Origin: Legionellaceae bacterium
GTDB taxonomy: Bacteria > Pseudomonadota > Gammaproteobacteria > Legionellales > Legionellaceae
Reading direction: 5' to 3'
Assembly (NCBI GenBank): GCA_029212505.1
Contig: JARGOS010000008.1
Location: 1-64,000, forward strand
DNA: 64,000 bases
Shown here: positions 28,008 through 38,209 of the stretch, piece by piece
Position numbering within the stretch: position 1 is the first letter of the stretch
Layout of the letters: every line of letters begins with the position of its first letter
Translations under genes and position numbers: made by a program
Notes under the pieces: model-generated
Databases searched by the model: none
Told to the model about the DNA's origin: nothing
Seen by the model: the letters and a program-made list of their open reading frames with translations, nothing else

Positions 28008-28802
28008 ATGCGGGTAGCCTTGATAGTTGAATACGATGGAAGCCAATATCACGGCTGGCAATCGCAGCCTAAGCTTCGCACGGTTCAAGGCGTTTTGGAA
28101 AAAGCGTTAACACAGGTCGCCGATCATCCTGTTCATATTACTTATTCAGGACGTACAGACACCGGGGTGCATGCAACACACCAAGTGATTACTTTTGAGC
28201 CGGAAACCACGCGCAATATGCGTGCTTGGGTTCATGGGACCAATGCTTTATTACCTAAAGATGTGTCGGTAAAATGGGGGCAAGAAATAGCGGATGATTT
28301 TCATGCACGTTATTCAGCCCTATCTAGGCGTTATCGCTATGTTATTTATAACGCTTCCATACGGCCGGCATTACTCCAAAGCAATGTAACCTGGCAATAC
28401 CGGCGCCTCAATCATGCGTTAATGCACGAGGCCGCTCAAATATTACGTGGTAAGCATGATTTCACCTCATTTAGAGCGGTTGAGTGCAGTGCAAAATCTC
28501 CAGTGCGAGATGTACAAGCGATTAATATCTTTCGGCAGGGCGATCTTGTGATATTAGATATTACAGCAAATGGTTTTTTACATCATATGGTACGTAATAT
28601 CGCGGGCGTTTTAATGGCCGTGGGATCAGGCAGGCAAAAGGTTGCGTGGGTTAAAGAGGTTTTACAAGCAAAAGACAGGCGCGAAGGAGCAGAAACAGCA
28701 CCACCGTATGGGCTTTACTTAGTTGATGTTAGCTATCCAAAAAAATTTAATTTAACGTCATTGCCCCTAGGACCCTGGTTTTTAGGGCAGTTAGATGAAT
28801 AA
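28008..28802 (+). CDS. truA: tRNA pseudouridine(38-40) synthase
   Basis: TruA makes pseudouridine at positions 38-40 in the anticodon stem-loop of many tRNAs. The 264-residue length is usual. The catalytic aspartate lies in YSGRTDTGVHATHQV; the N-terminus VALIVEYDGSQYHGWQ, the FHARYSALSRRYRY segment and HHMVRNIAGVLMAVG complete the family pattern. glnS follows after 30 bases and cysS after that, so these three translation genes may share a transcript. Confidence 0.96.
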   Translation: MRVALIVEYDGSQYHGWQSQPKLRTVQGVLEKALTQVADHPVHITYSGRTDTGVHATHQVITFEPETTRNMRAWVHGTNALLPKDVSVKWGQEIADDFHARYSALSRRYRYVIYNASIRPALLQSNVTWQYRRLNHALMHEAAQILRGKHDFTSFRAVECSAKSPVRDVQAINIFRQGDLVILDITANGFLHHMVRNIAGVLMAVGSGRQKVAWVKEVLQAKDRREGAETAPPYGLYLVDVSYPKKFNLTSLPLGPWFLGQLDE

Positions 28803-28832
28803 TATGTCATGCGTTGTTAGGAATAAATAGTT

Positions 28833-30512
28833 ATGAGTGAAATTAAACAAGAAGAAACACCTGGACATTTTATATTACAAAAAATTCAAGCGGATCTCGC
28901 CTCAGGAAAACATCAACATATTGTGACACGTTTTCCGCCCGAACCTAATGGATATTTGCACATTGGCCATGCTAAAGCAATTTGCTTGAGTTTTGGTCTT
29001 GCTAAGCGTTTTGATGGTACATGTTATTTGCGCTTTGATGATACAAATCCTATCAAAGAAGAAGATAAGTTCGCACGTGCCATCAAAGATGATGTGCGTT
29101 GGCTCGGGTTTGAGTGGAACGCGATAACACATGCTTCGGATTATTACCAAGCGTTTTATGATTTTGCTGTCCAGCTTATCGAGCAAGGCTTAGCCTACGT
29201 GGATAGTTTAACCGCGGATGAAATGCGAGATTATCGTGGGACCTTGAAAGAAGGTGGACGCGAAAGTCCTTACCGTACGCGCTCGATTGAAGAAAATTTA
29301 GCTTTGTTTAAAGCAATGAAAGCCGGTGAGTTTGAAGACGGCGCCCATGTACTTCGTGCTCGCATCGATATGAATGCCGGTAATCTAAATATGCGAGACC
29401 CGGTTTTATATCGCATACGGCATGTGCCTCATCAGCGCACAGGCGATACCTGGTGCATTTATCCTATGTATGATTTTGCTCATCCACTGTCGGATGCGCT
29501 TGAAAAAATTACACATTCGCTCTGCACACTTGAATTTCAAGATCATCGGCCGTTGTATGACTGGTTTATTGAGCATTTACCTGTGCCTGCAACACCTGTT
29601 CAAACCGAGTTCTCTCGTCTTAATTTGTCACATACGTTAACCAGTAAACGAAAATTACGTCAGCTTGTTGAAGAGAACATTGTCGACGGCTGGGATGATC
29701 CACGTATGCCCACTTTGTGTGGCATGCGCAAACGTGGGTATCCACCGGCAGCGATTCGACAATTTTGTGAAACCATCGGTATTTCAAAAAATGATTCGGT
29801 GACGGATGTCGGCTTGTTAGAAGCTGCGGTTCGTGAAGAACTAAACCAAACAGCCAATCGTGCGTTGTGTGTACTTGAACCGTTAAAAATTGTGATTGAA
29901 AATTATCCTGAAGGGCAGGTTGAATCGCTTGAAGCTTCGTTTAATCCTAAAGATCCTGATGCGGGCACACGTATTTTACCTTTTTCACGCGAAATTTATA
30001 TCGAACGAAGTGATTTTATGCTTGAGCCTGTTAAAGGCTATTTTCGATTGGCATTGGGTACAGAGGTGCGACTACGTCAAGCGTATGTCATTCGTTGTAC
30101 TGATGTAATTTATGATGAACAAGGTGGCATTCAAGAGCTACGTTGCACGTATGACGATCAAACCTTAGGTAAAAAACCTGAAGGCCGAAAAGTCAAAGGC
30201 GTGATCCATTGGGTCTCGGTTGGCACGGCGCATCCGATTGAAATTTATCAATATGATCGCTTGTTTCATGATGAAAATCCGGGGCGCGAGGAAGATTTTT
30301 TACAATTTTTAAACCATGACTCACAACGCGTTCAATCGGCTTATGCCGAACCTGCTATGGCGTCTCAAGCGATGGGAGAGGTCTTCCAGTTCGAACGCCT
30401 TGGGTATTACTGTGTGAATACCGTACGTGATGGCGCTGCACGTGTGTTTCATCGCGTGGTTAATTTAAAAGATACCTGGGGAAAACTCACGTCTTCAGAT
30501 AAGCAGCAATAA
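28833..30512 (+). CDS. glnS: Glutaminyl-tRNA synthetase
   Basis: GlnS charges tRNA-Gln directly. The 559-residue class I synthetase has FPPEPNGYLHIGHAKA (HIGH motif), an RFDDTNPIKE segment, the TGDTWCIYPMYDFAHPLSDA tRNA/ATP region and LTSKRKLRQLVEE (the MSK-like motif). The C-terminal anticodon-binding barrels follow, ending near VFHRVVNLKDTW. The presence of glnS separates the organism from bacteria that rely only on the GatCAB route. Confidence 0.97.
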   Translation: MSEIKQEETPGHFILQKIQADLASGKHQHIVTRFPPEPNGYLHIGHAKAICLSFGLAKRFDGTCYLRFDDTNPIKEEDKFARAIKDDVRWLGFEWNAITHASDYYQAFYDFAVQLIEQGLAYVDSLTADEMRDYRGTLKEGGRESPYRTRSIEENLALFKAMKAGEFEDGAHVLRARIDMNAGNLNMRDPVLYRIRHVPHQRTGDTWCIYPMYDFAHPLSDALEKITHSLCTLEFQDHRPLYDWFIEHLPVPATPVQTEFSRLNLSHTLTSKRKLRQLVEENIVDGWDDPRMPTLCGMRKRGYPPAAIRQFCETIGISKNDSVTDVGLLEAAVREELNQTANRALCVLEPLKIVIENYPEGQVESLEASFNPKDPDAGTRILPFSREIYIERSDFMLEPVKGYFRLALGTEVRLRQAYVIRCTDVIYDEQGGIQELRCTYDDQTLGKKPEGRKVKGVIHWVSVGTAHPIEIYQYDRLFHDENPGREEDFLQFLNHDSQRVQSAYAEPAMASQAMGEVFQFERLGYYCVNTVRDGAARVFHRVVNLKDTWGKLTSSDKQQ

Positions 30513-30532
30513 TATAAACGGGGTGTACGTAC

Positions 30533-31909
30533 ATGTTAGAACTTTATTTGTATAATTCGCTTTCGCGAAAAAAAGAGCGTTTTCTACCGATTAAACCGGG
30601 TGAAATAAGTTTGTACGTGTGCGGCATGACGGTGTATGACATGTGCCATTTAGGACATGCCCGCTCGATGGTTTCGTTTGATGTTATTGTACGGTTTTTA
30701 CGTGCCGCAGGGTATAAAGTCAGGTTCGTGCGTAATATTACCGATATTGATGATAAAATTATTAAGCGAGCAATTGAGCGCGATGTAACGATGGAGGCTT
30801 TAACTTCACAATATATCAAGGCCATGCATCAAGACACGGATACACTCGGATGCTTAAACCCCACGGTTGAGCCTCGAGCAACGCAATATATTCCATCGAT
30901 TATAAAATTAATCGAGCGCTTAATAGCAAATAAACATGCCTACATCAGCGATGATGGCGATGTATGTTATGAAGTGAGCCAATTTCCTGAGTATGGTAAA
31001 TTATCAAACAAAAAGCTTGGCGATTTACAGGCAGGATCGCGGGTTGAAGTTGCCGAAGGCAAGCGTTCGCCACTCGATTTTGTATTATGGAAACGTGCCA
31101 AACCTGACGAACCAAGCTGGACATCGCCCTGGGGAGAAGGACGTCCTGGTTGGCATATTGAATGTTCAGCCATGGCAATGGATGTTCTCGGGGAGCAGTT
31201 TGATATTCATGGTGGGGGGCTGGATTTACAGTTTCCACATCATGAGAATGAGATTGCCCAAAGCGAAGGATCAACCGGTAAACCGTTTGCAAATTACTGG
31301 TTACATGTTGGGATGCTGCAGGTTAATCATGAAAAAATGTCTAAATCACTCGGTAACTTTTTTACGATTGAAGATATGCTAGCTAAGTATCCGGCCGAAG
31401 TTTTACGCTATTTTTTATTAAGCAGCCATTATCGCAGTCCGTTGAATTATACCGAGCAAAATTTAGAGCATGCGACCAAAGCGCTTAACCGACTTTATCA
31501 ATCTATACGGGATATTGAGTTTGATTTTAATCAAGATCTAGAAAATATAGATACTAAGTGGCTTGAGTTATTTCAAAACGCCATGTGTGATGATTTTAAT
31601 ACGCCTCTGGCTTTATCGGTCTTATTTCAATTAAGCCATGAACTTAATAAAACAAATTCATCCCGTTTAGCCATAACGTTGAAGCATTTGGCTAGCATGC
31701 TTGGGTTATTACAAGCCAATCCAGACGAGTTTTTAAAATCAGGCGTTAAAAGTATGGGGACTCAAGAAATTGAAGCACTCATCCAAGCTCGCCATGACGC
31801 ACGAAATAATCGAGATTTTCAAGAAGCAGATAGGATTAGAACACAGCTTTTAGCCCATGGAATTGAGCTTGAAGATAATTCTTCAAAAACAACGTGGCGA
31901 CGGGCTTGA
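30533..31909 (+). CDS. cysS: Cysteinyl-tRNA synthetase
   Basis: CysS charges tRNA-Cys. The 458-residue class I enzyme shows zinc ligands in [19 protein letters not shown] and FPHHENE, the HIGH-type motif HLGHARS, and the KMSKS loop in [12 protein letters not shown]. The C-terminal DALR/helical anticodon domain ends in a basic RRA tail. It starts 20 bases after glnS. A tRNA-Met gene follows 39 bases later with its own promoter. Confidence 0.97.
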   Translation: MLELYLYNSLSRKKERFLPIKPGEISLYVCGMTVYDMCHLGHARSMVSFDVIVRFLRAAGYKVRFVRNITDIDDKIIKRAIERDVTMEALTSQYIKAMHQDTDTLGCLNPTVEPRATQYIPSIIKLIERLIANKHAYISDDGDVCYEVSQFPEYGKLSNKKLGDLQAGSRVEVAEGKRSPLDFVLWKRAKPDEPSWTSPWGEGRPGWHIECSAMAMDVLGEQFDIHGGGLDLQFPHHENEIAQSEGSTGKPFANYWLHVGMLQVNHEKMSKSLGNFFTIEDMLAKYPAEVLRYFLLSSHYRSPLNYTEQNLEHATKALNRLYQSIRDIEFDFNQDLENIDTKWLELFQNAMCDDFNTPLALSVLFQLSHELNKTNSSRLAITLKHLASMLGLLQANPDEFLKSGVKSMGTQEIEALIQARHDARNNRDFQEADRIRTQLLAHGIELEDNSSKTTWRRA

Positions 31910-31934
31910 CATTACGCTCATAAACGTCCAAAAT
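31906..31934 (+). promoter_or_regulatory. Promoter of tRNA-Met with GC-rich discriminator
   Basis: A consensus TTGACA (31906-31911), a 17-bp spacer and CAAAAT (31929-31934) are followed by CGCGTCG, a GC-rich discriminator of the kind seen at stringently controlled stable-RNA promoters. The -35 overlaps the cysS stop. Confidence 0.5.
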
Positions 31935-31948
31935 CGCGTCGTGTTTCA

Positions 31949-32025
31949 GGCTATGTAGCTCAGTTGGTTAGAGCGCGGCACTCATAATGCTGAGGTCGGT
32001 GGTTCGAGTCCACCCATAGCCACCA
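31949..32025 (+). tRNA. tRNA-Met(CAT), elongator
   Basis: This is a complete 77-base tRNA with CCA encoded. The acceptor GGCTATG pairs with CATAGCC, and the anticodon stem CGGCA/TGCTG encloses CTCATAA, anticodon CAT. The fully paired first acceptor base pair and the absence of the three G-C pairs in the anticodon stem mark it as elongator rather than initiator. Lysidine-type tRNA-Ile also has CAT and cannot be fully excluded, but the body matches elongator Met. Confidence 0.9.
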
Positions 32026-32090
32026 TTTATTGTGAATTTATATAACATCAGTTATAATGCGTTGACTTTATTACGTGCTGTGATGGATAG

Positions 32091-34310
32091 ATGCGTTCTC
32101 TTCGATATACTGGCTTTCTTCTTTTACTTTTGTGCTCCTTAGATGTTTTAGCATCATCTGAAGGCTTGCTTAATATCGATCAAGCAAAACAGTACTTGGG
32201 TCATGCATCGCCTCATTCATCCTCTTCTTCAAATGCAACAACACCGAGTGCTGCTAAAGCTGAAGCTATACCTTCTGAAATTGCACCTCAAGAACCAAGC
32301 AATATCAAGGCTGTTAGCGAAATAAACCCCGAGGCACTCACGCGACCCAAACCAGAAACCAAACTATGGAACTTACGAGACGCAGATATTCGTGCAGTGA
32401 TTGCCGAAGTCTCGCGTGTTACAAATAAAAACTTTCTTATCGATCCGCGTGTTCAAGGTAAAATTTCAATTTACTCAAGTGAAGAAATCACCGACAAAGA
32501 ACTGTATCAAGTATTTCTTTCAGCGCTACAAGTATCGGGTTATGCCGCCATACCCAGCGGCCACGTCATTAAAATATTACCGAATATGGAAGCGCGTACA
32601 CAATCAGCCGATCGATCCGGTATGCCGCCTGGAACGCCAACCAATGGCGATGATCTTGTTGTTCAAGTGATTCCCGTAAAGCATGCCGCAGCCGATCAGC
32701 TTGTACCTATTTTACGACCGCTTATGCCGCAATGGAGCATGGTTTCGTCTTATTCTGCAACCAACATGCTTATTTTATCTGGACGGGCAAGTAATATTAA
32801 GCAAATGACAGATATTATTCGACAAGTTGATACCTCATCAGCGAATGGCATTGATATGATCCCACTTAGGCATGCGTTAGCTATGGATGTTGTGAATACG
32901 TTAAAAGATTTAGTTAGAACACAACCTAATACACCTGCAAGCCAATCGATTACGCTTGCAGCCGATGATCGAAGTAATGCAATATTACTCAGTGGTAATA
33001 AAACGGAACGTTTGCGCTTACGTTTATTAATCGCAAGGCTTGATCGCGAACGTCCTAATTCAGGGGATGAAAACACCAAAGTTGTCTATTTAAATTATAT
33101 GCGTGCGGAAGATCTCGTACCAATTTTGGCCGGTATTGCTCAAGCAAGCTTTAGTGGTGTTGTAGGTACAACCATTGGCACACTCACACGACCAACACTG
33201 GATAGTACAAACCCTGAAGCAGGTGTTGTGAATATCTCATCAGCCAACGCATCAGGAGATACGACAGGGCTTGGAGCAAGCGGTGGAAGTGTTGTCTCCA
33301 CCCAACTTGAAGGCGGCACGAAACCAACGGTACAAATTATTGCAGAGCCCAACACCAATTCCGTCATTTTGAATGCTCCTCCTATGTTAATCAAAACATT
33401 AAGAGCGGTGATTACTCAGTTAGATATTAAGCCCGCTCAACTTTTAGTTGAAGCGATGGTGACTGAAATCAACGAAACAGATTTCAAGAGCTTAGGTCTT
33501 GAGTGGGGTAGTATCAACCAGGATGGCCAGAGTTCAAATAGCTTTCGCCCTGGATTTGCTGTTTTAAATTCACAGTCTTCGATTAAAGATTTTCAAGCGC
33601 AAATTTATGCGTTAGCGCGCGAGCGTAAAGCCAATATTCTTTCCACACCTTCTGTGGTCGTTCTTGATAATCGACAAGCTAAAATTGTGATTGGGAAACA
33701 GGTTTCGGTTGCAACATCGCAATATCCTAATAATGCGGGAGGCACAACCACGGCGAGTCCTTTTACCACGTATGATCGTATGAACGTTGCTTTGCATTTG
33801 TATGTCCGTCCTCAAATCACGCGTGGTCAAGGTATTCAGATGCAAATTGATCAAGGGAATGACACACTCGATCCACTAGCATCTACCGATTCAAATACTA
33901 CCCCGACGTTTAATATTAGTGCGATTGTTACATCAGTACATGTTGAAAGCGGCGACATGGTTGTTCTAGGAGGGTTAACGCAAGATTCTCTCGGCAGTGA
34001 CAAACTGGGCGTACCTATTTTAGGCGAAATTCCAGGCTTAGGACGATTTTTTCAACATAATATTACAAATCGAGAAAAGAAAATTCTCATGGTCTTTATT
34101 CGACCGGTTATTTTACGAACAGAAGCCAACACCTTGCAGGTATCAGGAGCCAAATACAACGATGCGCGCTTGGAGCAACTTGATATTTCACGCTCACAAG
34201 AAAGCTTTAACAAACATGATAAAGATACGGTGTTGCCGGCACTGAGTCATGCCGTTTTGCCTAAGCCGTTTGATAAGCGTTCATCGACACCTTACAAAAA
34301 GACGAAATAG
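32091..34310 (+). CDS. gspD: Type II secretion secretin GspD
   Basis: GspD forms the outer-membrane channel of the type II secretion system (Lsp in Legionella). The 739-residue protein has a signal peptide (to about residue 22). An N0 domain (LWNLRDADIRAVIAEVSRVT, FLIDPRVQGKISIYS) and three N1-N3 repeats follow. The secretin core has VEAMVTEINETDFKSLGLEW, LSTPSVVVLDNRQAKIVIG and the VHVESGDMVVLGGL-LGEIPGLG end signature. A Ser/Thr-rich linker of about 40 residues follows the signal peptide. gspE starts three bases after its stop. Confidence 0.96.
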   Translation: MRSLRYTGFLLLLLCSLDVLASSEGLLNIDQAKQYLGHASPHSSSSSNATTPSAAKAEAIPSEIAPQEPSNIKAVSEINPEALTRPKPETKLWNLRDADIRAVIAEVSRVTNKNFLIDPRVQGKISIYSSEEITDKELYQVFLSALQVSGYAAIPSGHVIKILPNMEARTQSADRSGMPPGTPTNGDDLVVQVIPVKHAAADQLVPILRPLMPQWSMVSSYSATNMLILSGRASNIKQMTDIIRQVDTSSANGIDMIPLRHALAMDVVNTLKDLVRTQPNTPASQSITLAADDRSNAILLSGNKTERLRLRLLIARLDRERPNSGDENTKVVYLNYMRAEDLVPILAGIAQASFSGVVGTTIGTLTRPTLDSTNPEAGVVNISSANASGDTTGLGASGGSVVSTQLEGGTKPTVQIIAEPNTNSVILNAPPMLIKTLRAVITQLDIKPAQLLVEAMVTEINETDFKSLGLEWGSINQDGQSSNSFRPGFAVLNSQSSIKDFQAQIYALARERKANILSTPSVVVLDNRQAKIVIGKQVSVATSQYPNNAGGTTTASPFTTYDRMNVALHLYVRPQITRGQGIQMQIDQGNDTLDPLASTDSNTTPTFNISAIVTSVHVESGDMVVLGGLTQDSLGSDKLGVPILGEIPGLGRFFQHNITNREKKILMVFIRPVILRTEANTLQVSGAKYNDARLEQLDISRSQESFNKHDKDTVLPALSHAVLPKPFDKRSSTPYKKTK

Positions 34311-34313
34311 TGT

Positions 34314-35795
34314 ATGGATACACATGAGAAAATACCCCGCCTGCCTTATAGCTTTGCTAAAAAGCAGGGGATTGCGGTAACAGGCTTCAACGAAGAAGGC
34401 GCTGCGGAGGCTGTTCATCTGCAAAATATTGAGTTTCAAGTCTTGCTTGAAGTGCGTCGCTTTGTTGAAGCTGAATTGGTACTTAAACAAGTCACGCCGT
34501 CAGAATTCCAACATCATCTTGCAGCAGTCTATGAGTCAAAATCATCGATTTTAGATGCGACCGAAGGCATGGAAGAAGATTGGGATTTAATGCAGCTTGC
34601 CGAACAGCTGCCCGACGGTGAAGATCTCTTAGATAATCGGGATGACGCGCCTATTATTCGGTTATTAAATGCGCTTTTAACCCAGGCGATTAAGCAAAAG
34701 GCATCTGATATTCACATCGAAACCTATGAACATCGTGTGGTTGTTAGAAACCGTGTTGATGGTGTGTTACAAGAAATTTTAGAAATTCAACGTGGTATTG
34801 CTCCGCTCGTTATTTCGCGCGTCAAAGTTATGGCGAAGCTGGATATTGCTGAAAAGCGCGTACCTCAAGATGGACGAATTTCACTTAAAATCGGTGGGCA
34901 TGCGGTGGATGTTCGTGTATCAACACTGCCCTCCAATCATGGCGAGCGTATTGTTTTACGTCTTTTAGATAAAGAATCAGCGCAACTTAATTTATCGTTA
35001 TTGGGCATGGATCCTGATACATTAGCTACCATAAAAAATATGCTAACCGAGCCACACGGTATTATCTTAGTTACGGGGCCTACGGGTTCAGGAAAAACGA
35101 CGTCGCTGTATGCCATGCTGACTGATCTAAACCAAGTCAGTCGTAATATTCTTACCATTGAAGATCCGATTGAGTATGATTTACCCGGCATTGGTCAAAC
35201 ACAAGTTAACCCAAAAGTAGATATGACCTTTGCCCGCGGACTTCGAGCCATTCTTCGTCAAGATCCAGATGTTGTGATGATTGGAGAAATTCGTGATTTA
35301 GAAACCGCTGAAATTGCAATTCAATCCAGTTTAACTGGGCATTTAGTGCTTTCAACACTGCATACAAATAGCGCTTTAGGTGCACTCACACGTCTTCATG
35401 ATATGGGCGTCGAATCATTTTTGCTTTCATCCAGCATGGTCGGTTTAATAGCCCAGCGCTTGGTTCGAAAATTATGCCCCGATTGCAAAAAACCGCATGC
35501 ACTTCGAGATGATGAACGCGAGCTTATGCAGCTTGCACCAAGCGTTGATACGTCTTTAATCTTTGAACCTGTCGGGTGTGATGCGTGCAATCAATTAGGG
35601 TATCGAGGACGAACCGGTATTTACGAGTTAATACCGATTGACGAAACATTACGTGGCTTTATTCATCGCAACGAAAGCACTCAAACCATGGAAGCTTATC
35701 TTAGACCAACGGTTCCAAGTATTCGAGCCGATGGCTTTAAACGGGTACTCGCAGGGGATACATCACTTGCCGAAATTTTACGTGTAACAAGTTAA
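34314..35795 (+). CDS. gspE: Type II secretion ATPase GspE
   Basis: GspE is the cytoplasmic ATPase that drives the T2SS pseudopilus. The 493-residue protein has an N1E/N2E region (1-140) and then the RecA-like core. The core has Walker A GPTGSGKTTSLYA, an Asp box (ILTIEDPIEYDLPGIGQTQV), Walker B RQDPDVVMIGEIRDLETAEI and a His box in GHLVLSTLHTNSA. The tetracysteine zinc site is present: CPDCKK, then CDACNQLGYRGRTGIYEL. The gspDE pair stands apart from gspC and gspF-K, as in Legionella where the T2SS genes are scattered. Confidence 0.96.
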   Translation: MDTHEKIPRLPYSFAKKQGIAVTGFNEEGAAEAVHLQNIEFQVLLEVRRFVEAELVLKQVTPSEFQHHLAAVYESKSSILDATEGMEEDWDLMQLAEQLPDGEDLLDNRDDAPIIRLLNALLTQAIKQKASDIHIETYEHRVVVRNRVDGVLQEILEIQRGIAPLVISRVKVMAKLDIAEKRVPQDGRISLKIGGHAVDVRVSTLPSNHGERIVLRLLDKESAQLNLSLLGMDPDTLATIKNMLTEPHGIILVTGPTGSGKTTSLYAMLTDLNQVSRNILTIEDPIEYDLPGIGQTQVNPKVDMTFARGLRAILRQDPDVVMIGEIRDLETAEIAIQSSLTGHLVLSTLHTNSALGALTRLHDMGVESFLLSSSMVGLIAQRLVRKLCPDCKKPHALRDDERELMQLAPSVDTSLIFEPVGCDACNQLGYRGRTGIYELIPIDETLRGFIHRNESTQTMEAYLRPTVPSIRADGFKRVLAGDTSLAEILRVTS

Positions 35796-35805
35796 TATAA
35801 TTAAG

Positions 35806-38091
35806 TTATTTTGAAATAATTATTTTTTTACCTAAAAATGTTAAGAAATCCTGAGGACTCAGTGGCTTACTAAATATATAACCTTGTATTATGTCGCAAT
35901 TTAACTGCCTAAGTACGTTTACTTGTACATTGGTTTCCACTCCTTCAGCAAGAACCCATAAATTTAAACTATGAGCTAGAGCAATGATTGTTTTTACAAT
36001 AAAATAATCTTCAGAATTTTCTGAGAGATCGTCGATAAATGATTTATCAATTTTGAGTAAGTTTACAGGCAATTTTTTTAACCGATCAAGTGAGGAATAA
36101 CCTGTTCCAAAATCATCAATGCTTAATTCATAGCCCGCGTTTTTTAGATCATATAGAAAATTACTAACAGCAGCGCCTTGTTGCATAATCGATGTCTCAG
36201 TGATTTCAAATTCAATATTATTTTTACTTAATCCAGATTGCGTAACGATTTGATTAATATCTTCAATATAATGGCTCTTATTTAGTTGCGTTGAAGAAAG
36301 GTTAATGGCTAACTTAGGTAATTTAATCCCTTGTTTAGCCCATTGTCCCCATTGTTGACAGGCATTGCGTATAACCCATGCTTCAATAGCTGCAATTTGT
36401 CCACAATGCTCAGCCACAGGAATGAATTCAGCGGGAGAAATAAATCCCTTGTCGGGATGTTGCCAGCGAATAAGCACCTCTGCCCCAATAACCATTAAAT
36501 CCGTCAATCTAATTTGGGGCTGATAGACCAAGCTAAATTCATTTTTTTCTATTGCCAGACTTAAGTCATGCTCTAATTGAAGCATGCTGGTATGTTGTTG
36601 ATATAATTTTTTTGTGTAATATTGATACGAGTTGCGTCCAATTTTTTTTGCTTTTTTTAACGCTTCTTCAGAGAAGCTAAACAAATGACTGCTTGGTTGT
36701 TTAATAAATGGATAGATAGAAATACCCGCGCTTACGGTTATATTGTAAGATTCATTTTTATTCAGAATCAAAGGATCTTCAATACCTCGTAATATGCGCT
36801 CACATATAAACCCCGCATCATGCGAATTTTTTATATCTTCTAAAATAAGAGAAAACTTATCTCCATCAACCCGCGAAATAGACGTTCTCTTCGTCATTTG
36901 TGAAATAAGTTCATCTTGCTTTAAATATAAATTTAAGCGCTCAGCCATCAGCTGTAATATTTTATCTCCTTTTTTTCGCCCATAATTATCGTTGATTGAT
37001 TTAAAATTATTGATATCTAAAATAATTAGAGCTAATTTTTGCTTGTGTTGTTTGGACTGAGTAACGGCTTGATTAAGTAAATTTTCCGCTTGTTGTCTGT
37101 TCGGTAACCCTGTGAGTTGATCATGATATATCAAGTATTCCATTTTCTTAATCGCTTCATTGCGTTTGGTTATGTCTACCGCATAAAAATACACAGAATT
37201 TGATGCTTTAGAAGGGGATAATTTAATAATATAAGAAGCATTTTTATGGTGATATTCGTACTCATGAACTTTGTTTTTGTCTAAAGTATTCTGTATGCGT
37301 TCTAACCAAACCTGAGGAACACCGCGAGGTGGATTCCATTCTTTTGCAATCGAAGCTCCTGGTTCATTGCTGTAAAGTATCGTACCATTTTCGCTGAATT
37401 GAAGCGTGGGTAGGGGGCTTTCTTTAGGGAAGTCTGCTAATATATTAGTCTTCAGCTCTTGTTGTTGACGTTTTTTTTCGAGATAAATGCTAGCTGATAC
37501 CGTAGCTAATAACAAACACATCCAAAATGATAGTGTAATCAGTTGTAACCGTAAATGTCTTGCGGTGGCATGACTTAAAATTTTATCCAATGTCAGTTTT
37601 ACATGCATTATTTCGGTCAAAATTTTATTAAAATGCCGGTCAAATTGAATATCATATTTTGCTGTCACTAATTTTTCTGAGCGCACTTTCCAGCGCTCAC
37701 TCGCCTCTTGTTTTAGTTGAGTAATGTGTTGATTTATTTTTAATAGCGAATTCGCAGGAGTTTGCGTTTCTTTTGTCTTTAAGAATGTGTATTGATTGAA
37801 GTGATTTAAAATATGAACAATTTCACGGAGCGATGCTTGGGCCTTATTAAAATATAATTCCACCTGCGATAATTTTACGGCTTCATCTCCATGAAGTTTT
37901 TCTTCAAACCATAAATGTGCCTGTGTTAAATTCAATTGAGCTGTATAAATGGATTGATTAAAAACCAAGCTATTTTGATGGAGAATCTTCCATGTTATTG
38001 CTGACAACAGCAATGCCACGCCAAGTAAAGCAAAAATAGCGAAGTAAATACTGGATAAACTCAAAAAGTTTTTGTGCTTTAGTTTGCTCAT
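35806..38091 (-). CDS. Membrane GGDEF/EAL protein, likely c-di-GMP phosphodiesterase
   Basis: The product is 761 residues. TM1 lies near 14-32, a helical periplasmic sensor spans about 35-183, and TM2 near 185-204. A PAS-like region (about 220-315) precedes the GGDEF domain (about 318-475) and the EAL domain (about 490-745). The GGDEF signature reads DGDKF, so the catalytic Glu is Lys and cyclase activity is unlikely. The EAL domain keeps ExLxR as EVLIR, plus DDFGTGYSSL, KIDKSFI and AEGVET, and looks competent to hydrolyse c-di-GMP. It is convergent with gspE with a ten-base gap. The signal sensed is unknown. Confidence 0.9.
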   Translation of the reverse strand: MSKLKHKNFLSLSSIYFAIFALLGVALLLSAITWKILHQNSLVFNQSIYTAQLNLTQAHLWFEEKLHGDEAVKLSQVELYFNKAQASLREIVHILNHFNQYTFLKTKETQTPANSLLKINQHITQLKQEASERWKVRSEKLVTAKYDIQFDRHFNKILTEIMHVKLTLDKILSHATARHLRLQLITLSFWMCLLLATVSASIYLEKKRQQQELKTNILADFPKESPLPTLQFSENGTILYSNEPGASIAKEWNPPRGVPQVWLERIQNTLDKNKVHEYEYHHKNASYIIKLSPSKASNSVYFYAVDITKRNEAIKKMEYLIYHDQLTGLPNRQQAENLLNQAVTQSKQHKQKLALIILDINNFKSINDNYGRKKGDKILQLMAERLNLYLKQDELISQMTKRTSISRVDGDKFSLILEDIKNSHDAGFICERILRGIEDPLILNKNESYNITVSAGISIYPFIKQPSSHLFSFSEEALKKAKKIGRNSYQYYTKKLYQQHTSMLQLEHDLSLAIEKNEFSLVYQPQIRLTDLMVIGAEVLIRWQHPDKGFISPAEFIPVAEHCGQIAAIEAWVIRNACQQWGQWAKQGIKLPKLAINLSSTQLNKSHYIEDINQIVTQSGLSKNNIEFEITETSIMQQGAAVSNFLYDLKNAGYELSIDDFGTGYSSLDRLKKLPVNLLKIDKSFIDDLSENSEDYFIVKTIIALAHSLNLWVLAEGVETNVQVNVLRQLNCDIIQGYIFSKPLSPQDFLTFLGKKIIISK

Positions 38092-38150
38092 CGTCTAAAT
38101 ACTTTAGTGTATTATCTTTGAGTATAGACGCACGCTGTAATTTTGCACAA

Positions 38151-38181
38151 AAAAAATGCAGGTATAACACTACCTGCATTT
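38151..38181 (-). terminator. Rho-independent terminator of nrdB
   Basis: On the minus strand an 11-bp perfect stem, AAATGCAGGTA - GTGTTA - TACCTGCATTT, is followed by a run of eight T. It lies 29 bases past the nrdB stop and before the GGDEF/EAL gene, insulating that gene from the nrd transcript. Confidence 0.88.
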
Positions 38182-38209
38182 TATCTATTTATCTATCTAT
38201 TTTTTAATA

